From assembly GCA_002492415.1 (NCBI GenBank), contig DKYK01000052.1, forward strand, positions 26,907 to 39,769: a DNA stretch of 12,863 bases, in the 5' to 3' direction. The position numbers and the translations under genes were made by a program. Positions 1-6,013 of this stretch are shown here, piece by piece. Source of the DNA: Christensenella sp. UBA7102. Lineage in GTDB: Bacteria > Bacillota > Clostridia > Christensenellales > UBA1750. Below the pieces are notes generated by a model, which saw nothing but the letters and a program-made list of their open reading frames with translations, was not told the DNA's origin and did not search any database. Position 1 is the first letter of the stretch; each line of letters begins with the position of its first letter.

Positions 1-51
1 GGCTCAAAATGGAAAGATCACACCGGCCCATCCCGGCCTTTCTTTTGCGCA

Positions 52-78
52 GCTTTTCTTTCCTCAGGAAAGAAAAGC
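52..78 (-). terminator. Perfect hairpin after the SNF2 helicase gene
   Basis: A 12-bp perfect inverted repeat (GCTTTTCTTTCC at 52-63, GGAAAGAAAAGC at 67-78) with a 3-nt loop lies 9 bp past the helicase stop codon. This is where an intrinsic terminator would be expected, but no T-run follows it on the minus strand (the next bases are GCGC then AAAAG). It may be a weak or factor-assisted terminator or a 3'-end stabilising hairpin. The rest of 1-87 shows no gene. Confidence 0.45.
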
Positions 79-87
79 GCGTACCCC

Positions 88-1854
88 CTACCCGTACCGC
101 TCCGCCAGCTGCTCGGCGAGGATGCGGATGTGCTCGCGCGCCTCCTGCTGCATGAGGAGGGTTTGGCTCTCCTCCATCACCGTATCGCCCATCAGCTGGA
201 CGAACTGGCTGACCTTGAGGCCGAGGGCCTCCTGCATCTGCGCGTCAGAGCCTGCGGGGCTGACCAGGTAGTAGCACAGCACGCTGTCCTTCTGGCCCAT
301 GCGGTGGGCGCGGTCCTCGGCCTGCGTATGCACCGCCGGCGACCAGTCCAATTCGCCGAACACCACGCAGGTGGCGCGCTGCAGATTCAAGCCCGCCGCC
401 GCGCGCATGGAGATGCAGCACAGGTCGGTTTTGCCCGCCATGAAGGCGTCCACCGCCTTATCCTTCATCGCGGTGGTCTCCCGTCCCGTGATGAACACCG
501 GGCGCGCCGCCTTGAGCGCCGTTTTGTAGGCGTCCATCACCTGATGATGGTGCGCAAACAGCAGCACCTTCTCGCCGCCCTCCAGCAGCGCGCGCACGAA
601 CGCCGCCACATAGGGCGCCTTGGCCACGCCCGTCGCCTGCCGCATTCTCTGGCAGATCTCGTCCTCAATGCGCGTGCGGTCAAAGGCGGCCTGTGCATGC
701 TTCAGGCGGTAAATCGCCTCGCGCACGGGCTCCATCAGGCTGCGGTAGATCTCGTCGTCCGCGTCGATCTCCTGCACCAAGCGGCGCTTGGGCGGCAGCT
801 GGTCCAGCACCTGTTCCTTGGTGCGGCGCAGCATGTAGCCCTCCTCGCGCAGCGTCTCGCCCAGCAGGTCGGGCTTGGCCACGATGTTGTTGCCATAGCC
901 ATAGCACCACTCGCGCGTAAAGCTCTCCCAATCGCCCAGCGCGTGAAAGTCCAGTATGTTGATCACATTCCAGATTTCTCCGCCGCGGTTATAGATCGGC
1001 GTGCCCGAAAGACCCATCACCCGCGGGCATTTTTCCGCCAGCAGCGACGCGGCGCTGTACTTTTCCGTGCCGCTGTGGCGCAGCTCCTGGATTTCGTCAA
1101 AGACCACGCAGGCAAAATCATACTTTGGCAGCGCATTTTTCCAGCCCCGCAGCAGCAGATAGTGCACGATGTAGATCTGCGCCTCGGGCAGCTCGTAGGG
1201 CGTCAGGCCGCGCAGCACGTGCACCGTAGGCGCGCTGCCGTCTTCGTTGGTCAGGAAGTGCTCGATCTCGCGCTGCCAGTTGGTCATCAGGTGCGAGGGC
1301 ACCACCAGCAGCAGCGGATAGGCGCGCAGCTCCGCCACCGCGGCCAGCGCCTGCACCGTCTTGCCCAGGCCCATCTCGTCGGCCAGCAGCGCGCGCGGCG
1401 TATTGACCAGATAGGCCGCCCCCTCGCGCTGAAACTCCATCAGTTCGCCCTTGAAGCGCGCCTTGGGCGGATCCAGCGCCTGCGGAGAGGTGCGCGCGCG
1501 CTCCTTGGCCACGGCCCACTGCCGCGCCTCCTCCAGCGCTTGTTCCCACCGCGCCTGATCGGAGGCCCGCACGGTCAGCGGATAGCGCAGCATCAGCCAG
1601 TTCAGGTCGCCCGCATTTTTGCGGTTGGCGGTAAAGCGCGCCACACCCCGGCCCTTGCCGTCGCAACCGGGGAAGAGGCGCTTGGCCATCTGGCAGACCA
1701 CGGGCTCGCCGCGGATCACCCAGCTGCGGCTGCGCTTGTTGTAGGTTAGCTCGCCATAGGTGCGCCCCGCGCTGCCCGCGTCCTTGAGGTAGGGCGGCAG
1801 CAGCAGTTCCTCGGGCAGCTCGGGCAGCTCGTCGTAGGGATCGTACTCCATCAT
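88..1854 (-). CDS. SNF2-family DEAD/DEAH helicase
   Basis: This is a 588-residue superfamily 2 ATPase of the SNF2/Rad54 type, expected to translocate on or remodel double-stranded DNA using ATP. Visible motifs are Walker A DEMGLGKT (159-166), motif Ia VVPSHLMTNWQREI (184-197), a Walker B variant DEIQ (253-256, where DEAH is usual), motif III SGTP (283-286), motif V AAGLNLQ (486-492) and motif VI QAEDRAHRMGQ (511-521). The last is the SNF2 hallmark. Residues 1-140 precede the helicase core and match no domain I can name. The open frame runs further upstream, but the start was set at 1854 because that ATG overlaps the TGA of the preceding nuclease gene (ATGA) and follows a G-rich stretch; a second ATG lies directly after it. 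The two genes are therefore probably translationally coupled. The SNF2 call is firm; the cellular role is unknown. Confidence 0.9.
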   Translation of the reverse strand: MMEYDPYDELPELPEELLLPPYLKDAGSAGRTYGELTYNKRSRSWVIRGEPVVCQMAKRLFPGCDGKGRGVARFTANRKNAGDLNWLMLRYPLTVRASDQARWEQALEEARQWAVAKERARTSPQALDPPKARFKGELMEFQREGAAYLVNTPRALLADEMGLGKTVQALAAVAELRAYPLLLVVPSHLMTNWQREIEHFLTNEDGSAPTVHVLRGLTPYELPEAQIYIVHYLLLRGWKNALPKYDFACVVFDEIQELRHSGTEKYSAASLLAEKCPRVMGLSGTPIYNRGGEIWNVINILDFHALGDWESFTREWCYGYGNNIVAKPDLLGETLREEGYMLRRTKEQVLDQLPPKRRLVQEIDADDEIYRSLMEPVREAIYRLKHAQAAFDRTRIEDEICQRMRQATGVAKAPYVAAFVRALLEGGEKVLLFAHHHQVMDAYKTALKAARPVFITGRETTAMKDKAVDAFMAGKTDLCCISMRAAAGLNLQRATCVVFGELDWSPAVHTQAEDRAHRMGQKDSVLCYYLVSPAGSDAQMQEALGLKVSQFVQLMGDTVMEESQTLLMQQEAREHIRILAEQLAERYG

Positions 1855-2213
1855 CCCACCGCCACCCCCCACAGCCGATTGAGCGCCACCACGCGGCAGG
1901 GCTTGCCGCAGACGGCGCGCGGCAGCTCCGCCGTGCGCTCCACCACCAGGATCACGCCGGAGACATCCTCCAGCTGCGCATAGCGGCGGATCTGCTCCAG
2001 CAGCCGGCCGCGCTGCGGACGACCGCGCTTGACCTCCACCGCGATGCCGCCTTCGCACAGAAAGTCCACCCGGCAGCGGGGCGCCAGACGCGCCTCCTTC
2101 TCAAACCGCACGCCGCCCCGGGCCAGCGCGCCGGCCACCAGCGCCTGCAATTGATATTCGTCCATCACCAGCGGAATGCGCAGGCTGTGCAGCGCGGACA
2201 GTATGCTCTCCAT
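1851..2213 (-). CDS. Small RecB-like PD-(D/E)XK nuclease
   Basis: This 120-residue protein has the layout of a stand-alone RecB-like PD-(D/E)XK nuclease. There is an N-terminal helix with Glu40, then Asp50 in RVDFL, the E-x-K pair Glu60/Lys62 in VEVKRG, and a Q-x3-Y motif (Gln75-Tyr79), which is typical of RecB-family nucleases. Such enzymes cut DNA with Mg2+. The start at 2213 was chosen because a strong Shine-Dalgarno sequence (GAGGGGAGGA) sits 7 nt upstream; the frame is open 29 codons further but crosses the predicted promoter. The stop overlaps the start of the SNF2 helicase, so the two products may act as one nuclease-helicase unit. The fold is inferred from motifs. It could also be a non-cleaving Holliday-junction or restriction-like relative. 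Confidence 0.72.
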   Translation of the reverse strand: MESILSALHSLRIPLVMDEYQLQALVAGALARGGVRFEKEARLAPRCRVDFLCEGGIAVEVKRGRPQRGRLLEQIRRYAQLEDVSGVILVVERTAELPRAVCGKPCRVVALNRLWGVAVG

Positions 2214-2248
2214 GGCGCGCTCCTCCCCTCGGCTTTTATTTCTCACCC

Positions 2249-2277
2249 ATTCTACCACAATCGGCGCTGCGGGAGAA
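2249..2277 (-). promoter_or_regulatory. Extended -10 promoter for the nuclease-helicase pair
   Basis: On the minus strand an extended -10 (TGG before TAGAAT, -10 at 2249-2254) lies 36 bp before the nuclease start. A weak -35 (TTCTCC, 2272-2277) is 17 bp upstream of it. It drives away from the divergent LysM gene. Confidence 0.5.
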
Positions 2278-2296
2278 GTGCGTTTTGCCTTTTCCC

Positions 2297-2326
2297 GCAC
2301 GTTTTACACCACGCGCTCATAAACTG
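2297..2326 (+). promoter_or_regulatory. Possible sporulation sigma (E/K) promoter
   Basis: CATAAACTG at 2318-2326 matches the sigma-E/K -10 pattern CATANNNTA at all but the last base. GCAC at 2297-2300 ends in the AC seen in sigma-K -35 elements, 17 bp upstream. No clear sigma-A promoter precedes the LysM gene. The match is short and could be chance. Confidence 0.3.
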
Positions 2327-2362
2327 AAACCAGAATCAAGCAGAGAGGAGTTGTCATCCCAA

Positions 2363-3445
2363 GTGAACAAGGCGCAACCTACATATTCTCTCTTCACCCG
2401 GCAGGACATGGACGCGCTCTACGGCACGCGGCCGGCCACCAGCGCCATGCAGACCGTGCAGTGCCCCGAGGGCTACGTTTCCTACACCATCCAGGCGGGC
2501 GACACGCTGCGCTCCATCGCGCAGACATACGGCATCACGGTCACGGAACTGCTGTTTTACAATCCCGAACTCAACCCCTACGGCTACCGTGCCGGGGATC
2601 TGCTGTGCGTGCCCGGAGCGACGAGCACATCCGACCAGCCTGAGGAAAGCGAGCCCGCTCAGCCCGATGAAGGGCCCAACGGCACGCCCACGCCCTCGCT
2701 GCCCGGTGAAAACCAGCCCGCTCAGCCCGACGAGGGGCCCAACGGCACGCCCACGCCTTCGCTGCCCGGCGAAAACCAGCCCGCCCAGCCCGACGAAGGC
2801 CCCGAGGGATTGCCTACGCCTTCGCTGCCCGGCGAAAACCAGCCCGCCCAGCCCGGCGAAGGCCCCGAGGGGCTGCCTACGCCTTCTCTGCCGCCCATCG
2901 GCACGCCCACGCCCTCGCTGCCCATCGTGCCCGATTGCCCCAACGGCATGCTCTACACCGTGCGCGCGGGTGATACGCTCCGCTCCATTGCGCAGCGCTT
3001 TGACATCACGCTCGACTCGCTGATGAACGCCAACCCTGGCCAGACCAACAACCGTCTCATCATTGGCCAGCAGCTGTGCATCCCGCGGGCCCTCTGCCCC
3101 GCCTGCTGCGCCGCGGGCGACACCGTGGTGCGCATCCGCTCGACAAACTTTGTGGACTACCTGGTCACCTACAACGTCAGCTATGCCGCGCTGGCCGCCG
3201 CAAACCCCAACGTCAACCTGGACGCCCTCACCCCCGGGCGGCAGCTTTGCATTCCCCCCATCGGCTCGCGAGGCAGCTGCGCGGAGGGAATGGGCACGCT
3301 GGAGCTGGCCGGCGATTTCTCGGCGCAGGCGCTGGCGGAGCGGCTGAACACCACGGTATCCGAACTGATGCGTCACAACCCCAACTACACTCCCCGGGAC
3401 TTCACCCGCGGCCGCATCGTCTGCGTGCCCCCAACCCTGAGCTGA
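2363..3445 (+). CDS. Multi-LysM protein, possibly spore coat
   Basis: This 360-residue protein is built from LysM-type glycan-binding modules. Module 1 is about 38-84 (YTIQAGDTLRSIAQTYGIT), module 2 about 196-243 (YTVRAGDTLRSIAQRFDIT), and two more divergent ones lie at about 246-302 and 306-356, each ending in a C-[IV]-P-x signature. A proline-rich tandem repeat (98-177) links modules 1 and 2. No signal peptide or transmembrane segment is visible, as in LysM proteins that assemble on the spore surface from the mother cell (SafA-like), so a coat role is an inference. No ATG is well placed. GTG at 2363 follows AGAGGAG with a 12-nt gap and was chosen; TTG at 2351 abuts the Shine-Dalgarno and ATG at 2408 has no good one. 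It is divergent from the nuclease gene. Confidence 0.75.
   Translation: MNKAQPTYSLFTRQDMDALYGTRPATSAMQTVQCPEGYVSYTIQAGDTLRSIAQTYGITVTELLFYNPELNPYGYRAGDLLCVPGATSTSDQPEESEPAQPDEGPNGTPTPSLPGENQPAQPDEGPNGTPTPSLPGENQPAQPDEGPEGLPTPSLPGENQPAQPGEGPEGLPTPSLPPIGTPTPSLPIVPDCPNGMLYTVRAGDTLRSIAQRFDITLDSLMNANPGQTNNRLIIGQQLCIPRALCPACCAAGDTVVRIRSTNFVDYLVTYNVSYAALAAANPNVNLDALTPGRQLCIPPIGSRGSCAEGMGTLELAGDFSAQALAERLNTTVSELMRHNPNYTPRDFTRGRIVCVPPTLS
2654..2893 (+). repeat. 63-bp in-frame tandem repeat, 3.8 copies
   Basis: Three full copies (2654-2716, 2717-2779, 2780-2842) and a 51-bp partial copy (2843-2893) encode a 21-residue unit beginning PAQPDEGP and containing TPTPSLPGENQ. A further TPTPSLP follows. Copies 1-2 read NGTPTP and copies 3-4 read EGLPTP, which suggests duplication in blocks. 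It forms a flexible linker between LysM modules. Confidence 0.93.
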
Positions 3446-3458
3446 CAAACGCTCCCCG

Positions 3459-3482
3459 CGACAGAACGCAGGCGTTTTGTCG
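3459..3482 (+). terminator. Hairpin after the LysM gene
   Basis: CGACAGAACG (3459-3468) pairs with CGTTTTGTCG (3473-3482) around a CAGG loop, 10 bp with one G-U. It starts 14 bp after the LysM stop. Only a short TTT follows, so termination here is probably incomplete; a stronger terminator lies at 3528-3566. Confidence 0.45.
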
Positions 3483-3521
3483 GAATTTGAACAGATGCCC
3501 ATATGCAATGGGGCGCGGATA

Positions 3522-3530
3522 TGATATAAT
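3522..3530 (+). promoter_or_regulatory. Extended -10 promoter of the pentapeptide gene
   Basis: TGATATAAT is a perfect extended -10 (TGN plus TATAAT at 3525-3530). The -35 region (TATGCA, 3502-3507, 17 bp upstream) is poor, as is usual for extended -10 promoters. Predicted transcription start is about 3537, giving a leader of about 30 nt. Confidence 0.65.
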
Positions 3531-3566
3531 CAAGCCACTGACCACGATCAGGAGGCTTGATTTTTT
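3528..3566 (+). terminator. Terminator overlapping the next gene's promoter and RBS
   Basis: AATCAAGCC (3528-3536) pairs perfectly with GGCTTGATT (3554-3562). CTGA/TCAG (3538-3541, 3548-3551) extends the stem inside, and six T (3561-3566) run up to the ATG at 3567. In transcripts reading in from the LysM gene this is an intrinsic terminator. Its 3' half contains AGGAGG (3550-3555), the Shine-Dalgarno of the pentapeptide gene. Confidence 0.7.
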
Positions 3567-4256
3567 ATGGCACGACCTCTTCCCGCGCAGGCGCGTCTTC
3601 ATCCTCCGCAGCTGGACGCAGACGCGCTGCGCCCCGGTCCGGATCTGTACAATCTGTTCGGCGCAGAGGAACGCTTCGACCTGGATGAACCCGCTGCGCA
3701 GGACGCCGTGTTCGAAGGCGGAGACGCGTCCTACACCGCGGGGCGCGGCGCGGAGTTCCGTCGCTGCGTGCTGCGACGGTGCAACTTTCGCGGCGCGCAA
3801 TGGAAAAATGCCGCCTTTGTGGATGTGGTGTTTGAGCAGTGCGATTTTTCCAACGCACGGCTGCCTGAGAGCTTCTTTCAACGCGTGCGGTTCAAGGGCT
3901 GCAAGCTGGTGGGGGCGGATCTTGTGGGCGCGAGCCTGCGCAGCGTGAGCCTGCAGGATTGTCAGATGCGCATGATCAACTTGAACACCGCAAAGCTCAA
4001 CGCGGTGTCCCTGACCGGCTGCGACGCGCGCGAGGCGGCGATGCAGAGCATTTCCGAGTTCAAATCCGTCGCCCTTGCGCACTGTGACCTGACGGCCGCG
4101 GAGCTGCTGGGCACTCGGCTGGCGGGCGTGGACCTGACCGATTGCCGCATCGACGGCATACTGCTGTCCGGGCAGGCTGAACTGCGCGGCGCCATCGTAA
4201 CTCCCCTGCAGGCCCTGGCGCTGAGCCGACTGCTGGGCATCGTCATCAAGGAATAA
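3567..4256 (+). CDS. Pentapeptide-repeat protein (Qnr-like)
   Basis: Residues 62-200 of this 229-residue protein are pentapeptide repeats of the A(D/N)LXX type, for example CNFRGA, CDFSNA, CKLVGADLVGASL and GVDLTDC. They predict a right-handed square beta-helix. The C-terminus (ELRGAIVTPLQALALSRLLG, 205-224) resembles the end segment of Qnr/MfpA-like proteins, a family in which some members mimic DNA and bind gyrase; whether this one does is unknown. The first 60 residues contain no repeats and have no signal peptide, so it is probably cytosolic. The ATG has AGGAGG 11 nt upstream and its own extended -10 promoter. The acyltransferase gene starts 16 bp after its stop, with no terminator between, so the two are probably co-transcribed. 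Confidence 0.85.
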   Translation: MARPLPAQARLHPPQLDADALRPGPDLYNLFGAEERFDLDEPAAQDAVFEGGDASYTAGRGAEFRRCVLRRCNFRGAQWKNAAFVDVVFEQCDFSNARLPESFFQRVRFKGCKLVGADLVGASLRSVSLQDCQMRMINLNTAKLNAVSLTGCDAREAAMQSISEFKSVALAHCDLTAAELLGTRLAGVDLTDCRIDGILLSGQAELRGAIVTPLQALALSRLLGIVIKE

Positions 4257-4272
4257 CGGAGAGTAGGAAGAA

Positions 4273-4779
4273 ATGGATCAGGCACACTTTCACGATACGC
4301 TCGACTTTACGCTGGTCACTGCGGCATTCTGGATCGCGCTGCTGGGCGGCATCGCGCTGGGCTCGCGCCTGCTGCCTGCGTGCTGGTACAATCATAAAAA
4401 CGCTTTTTTCCGCACGCGCGCCTGGGAGCTGAAGCTTTACAACGCGCTGCGCATCCGCGCTTGGAAGGATTATCTGCCCGAACTGGGCGGCATTGTGGGC
4501 TTTGCCAAGGACCGCCTTCCCGACAGCGTAAATGAAGACTATCTCGACCGTTTTTTGTGGGAAACCTGCTACACCGAGGCGGCGCACTGGATCTGCATGT
4601 TCGCAGGGTTCTCCTATCTGGGGCTGCTGCCGCTGGTGGAGACGCCCCGCCGCTACCTGGGGCTGTTCCTCGGCATCTGCTGCTTCAATTTTTTTGCGCA
4701 TCTGCCCTTCATCTTCATCCAGCGCTACAACCGTCCCCGGTTGGAGATGCTGCGCGACCGCCTTTCCCACGCTGCGTGA
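4273..4779 (+). CDS. CrtO-family membrane acyltransferase
   Basis: This 168-residue membrane protein resembles glycosyl-4,4'-diaponeurosporenoate acyltransferase (CrtO), which in Staphylococcus aureus adds a fatty acyl chain to the carotenoid glucoside to finish staphyloxanthin. Shared signatures are NAFFRTRAWELKLYN (43-57) followed by WKDYLPE (64-70), the EAAHW segment (102-106), and QRYNRPRL (150-157), which is nearly identical in CrtO as I recall it. Hydrophobic segments lie at about 11-33, 104-122 and 127-149. The length equals that of CrtO (about 165). No carotenoid desaturase or glycosyltransferase is in the window, so its substrate is probably another lipid or glycolipid. A GGAGAG/TAGGA Shine-Dalgarno precedes the ATG. 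Family assignment is firm; substrate is unknown. Confidence 0.78.
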   Translation: MDQAHFHDTLDFTLVTAAFWIALLGGIALGSRLLPACWYNHKNAFFRTRAWELKLYNALRIRAWKDYLPELGGIVGFAKDRLPDSVNEDYLDRFLWETCYTEAAHWICMFAGFSYLGLLPLVETPRRYLGLFLGICCFNFFAHLPFIFIQRYNRPRLEMLRDRLSHAA

Positions 4780-4785
4780 GCGCGC

Positions 4786-4833
4786 AAAAGGCCCCGCTTT
4801 GCAGGCTGCGATCCTGGCAAAGCGGGGCCTTTC
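4786..4833. terminator. Bidirectional terminator
   Basis: A perfect 16-bp stem (AAAGGCCCCGCTTTGC 4787-4802, complement 4817-4832) with a 14-nt loop stands between the converging acyltransferase and Fe-S genes. Short T-tracts flank it on both strands (CTTTC on plus, CTTTT on minus). It starts 6 bp after one stop and ends 2 bp before the other. Confidence 0.93.
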
Positions 4834-4834
4834 T

Positions 4835-5449
4835 TCAGGGCAGTTTTTTAGGATTTATGGGGCAGACCTGCATGCAGCGCAGGCACAGGCGGCAGGCCTC
4901 GACGTCTACGATGTCCTCACGCCGCTTGCCCTGCGCCCACGTCTGGCCCGACAGCGCGCCCACGGGGCAGGCGCGCACGCACACCATGCAGCTGCCGCAG
5001 CGGTTGGGACTCTCCCGCGCGTGATCCGCGGGCAGGGGCGCGTTGGTCAGCACGGTGCTCAGCGTCAGCCGGCAGCCCAGGCTCTCGGTCACCAGCAGGT
5101 TGTTGCGGCCAATCCAGCCCAGGCCCGCCAGCACCGCCAGCGTCTTGTGCGGCAGCAGAGAGGAGCGCGTTTCGGCGTCAAACATCGCGTGCTGCGCCAT
5201 GCTGCGCTCGGACTGCGACAGTGCGTCGTAGTGCTGCGCGCGCAGCCACACCTCAATCGCATCCGCGGCGCGGTCGGCGCGCAGTTCGCCCTCGGCAAAA
5301 TCCTGGGCGTCCCCCAGCGCAAAGCCCAGCACCACGCCCCGGCGATAGCCGCGCGCCTGCCGCCTGGGCAGCGCGGTCAGATCCGCCACCCGGCAGAACG
5401 CCGCGCCGCGCGCCTGGGCCTGCAGGCGCAGCTCCTCAATCAGCTGCAT
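4835..5449 (-). CDS. QueG-related double 4Fe-4S protein
   Basis: This 204-residue protein matches the core of epoxyqueuosine reductase (QueG). It has HKTLAVLAGLGWIGRNNLLV (101-120), a loop like QueG's cofactor-contacting region, followed by two 4Fe-4S sites: C151-C154-C157-C161 (CGSCMVCVRACP) and C186-C189-C192-C196 (CRLCLRCMQVCP). QueG reduces epoxyqueuosine in tRNA using cobalamin, but typical QueG has about 310-400 residues. This protein has a shortened N-terminal part and lacks a C-terminal extension, so it is better called a double-cluster redox protein of unknown substrate. The ATG follows GGGAG with 6 nt spacing, and that Shine-Dalgarno begins at the stop of the lipoprotein gene. The two are therefore probably one operon. 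Confidence 0.75.
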   Translation of the reverse strand: MQLIEELRLQAQARGAAFCRVADLTALPRRQARGYRRGVVLGFALGDAQDFAEGELRADRAADAIEVWLRAQHYDALSQSERSMAQHAMFDAETRSSLLPHKTLAVLAGLGWIGRNNLLVTESLGCRLTLSTVLTNAPLPADHARESPNRCGSCMVCVRACPVGALSGQTWAQGKRREDIVDVEACRLCLRCMQVCPINPKKLP

Positions 5450-5460
5450 GTTTTTCTCCC

Positions 5461-5799
5461 TTACGCCGTGCGAGTGTAGGTTTCCTGGTAGAGATCGCCA
5501 TTCTCATCCAGCTTTTCCCAGCAGAATTCATCGTCGCCAAAGAAGGTGACGGTGCCCGTATCGGTGATGTTTTCCGAATAGATGATGGTCAGCGCATCAT
5601 TTTCATAGGTATAGGTGACCTCCAGCGGGATGCCGTAGGCCGTCACCACCGCGCTGCCGTCCTTGGCAAAGGCCATAGTCATCGCCTGGGAGGAATCCGT
5701 CCAGGTGCCCACCAGCAGCGAACCCGCTCCGCAGCCCGCGCACAGCGCCGTCAGCAGCAGGACGAGCAACAGCGCGGCGATTTTTTTTATCTTCCTCAT
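5461..5799 (-). CDS. Small lipoprotein, lipocalin-like fold
   Basis: This 112-residue protein starts with a basic N-terminus (MRKIKK), a hydrophobic stretch and a lipobox-like end LCAGC, with Cys23 as the probable lipidation site. The -3 residue is Cys, which is unusual. The mature part, beginning LLVGTWTDSS, contains beta-rich features like the small DUF5640/lipocalin-like secreted domains: a GTW start, a DG turn (FAKDGSAVV) and alternating hydrophobic strands. It is probably anchored on the outer face of the cytoplasmic membrane; no function is assigned. ATG at 5799 is preferred over GTG at 5805 because AGGGAG sits 9 nt upstream of the ATG. It precedes the Fe-S gene by 11 bp. Base composition looks less GC-rich than its neighbours. 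Confidence 0.72.
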   Translation of the reverse strand: MRKIKKIAALLLVLLLTALCAGCGAGSLLVGTWTDSSQAMTMAFAKDGSAVVTAYGIPLEVTYTYENDALTIIYSENITDTGTVTFFGDDEFCWEKLDENGDLYQETYTRTA

Positions 5800-5840
5800 G
5801 CTCACACTCTCCCTTTGGTTCGTCTTGCAAATCTTCTGTT

Positions 5841-5869
5841 ATGGTATCACAAAATGCGCACCGGGTCAA
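5841..5869 (-). promoter_or_regulatory. Sigma-A promoter of the lipoprotein/Fe-S operon
   Basis: On the minus strand TTGACC (5864-5869) and TACCAT (5841-5846) are separated by exactly 17 bp, with TGA just before the -10. It lies 41 bp upstream of the lipoprotein start. Confidence 0.65.
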
Positions 5870-5915
5870 ATCCTCGGCGCATCATTCATAAAATGTTCAA
5901 CCCATGCGTGTCCGT

Positions 5916-5974
5916 CGCAATCTGACCTGTTCAATTTTAATAAAACTGGCGCTTTTCAAGCGGTCAGATTTGCG
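5916..5974 (+). repeat. Imperfect inverted repeat in front of the ECF-S/transaminase operon
   Basis: CGCAATCTGACC (5916-5927) and GGTCAGATTTGCG (5962-5974) are complementary except for one inserted base. A small hairpin, CGCTT-TTC-AAGCG (5950-5962), is nested at the right arm. The right arm lies inside the predicted promoter spacer, so it may be an operator; an RNA structure is the alternative. TGTTCAA also occurs twice in the same direction (5894-5900, 5928-5934). Confidence 0.6.
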
Positions 5975-5981
5975 CTATCCT
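5953..5981 (+). promoter_or_regulatory. Probable promoter of the ECF-S/transaminase operon
   Basis: TTTTCA (5953-5958) and TATCCT (5976-5981) are separated by 17 bp. Each matches four of six consensus positions. An AT-rich stretch (5931-5946) lies just upstream. The ATG is 32 bp downstream. Confidence 0.4.
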
Positions 5982-6013
5982 ATTGTCAAACCATCGAAAG
6001 GAAGTGCAAAACC

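Noticed and set aside
130..1749. A 539-codon open frame on the plus strand opposite the helicase gene
   Set aside because: Its translation is a low-complexity mix rich in His, Arg, Ala and Gln with no recognisable motif, as expected opposite a GC-rich gene; the minus strand carries clear SNF2 motifs.
2214..2300. A 29-residue N-terminal extension of the nuclease from the upstream ATG
   Set aside because: It would cross the predicted promoter, and the internal ATG at 2213 has a far better Shine-Dalgarno sequence.
2654..2893. Tandem repeats as a possible CRISPR array
   Set aside because: The units abut without spacers, keep the reading frame and encode a proline-rich linker.
5882..6013. TPP or another known vitamin riboswitch before the ECF S component
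   Set aside because: No CTGAGA-type box or other conserved riboswitch core was seen; the inverted repeat overlaps the predicted promoter instead.
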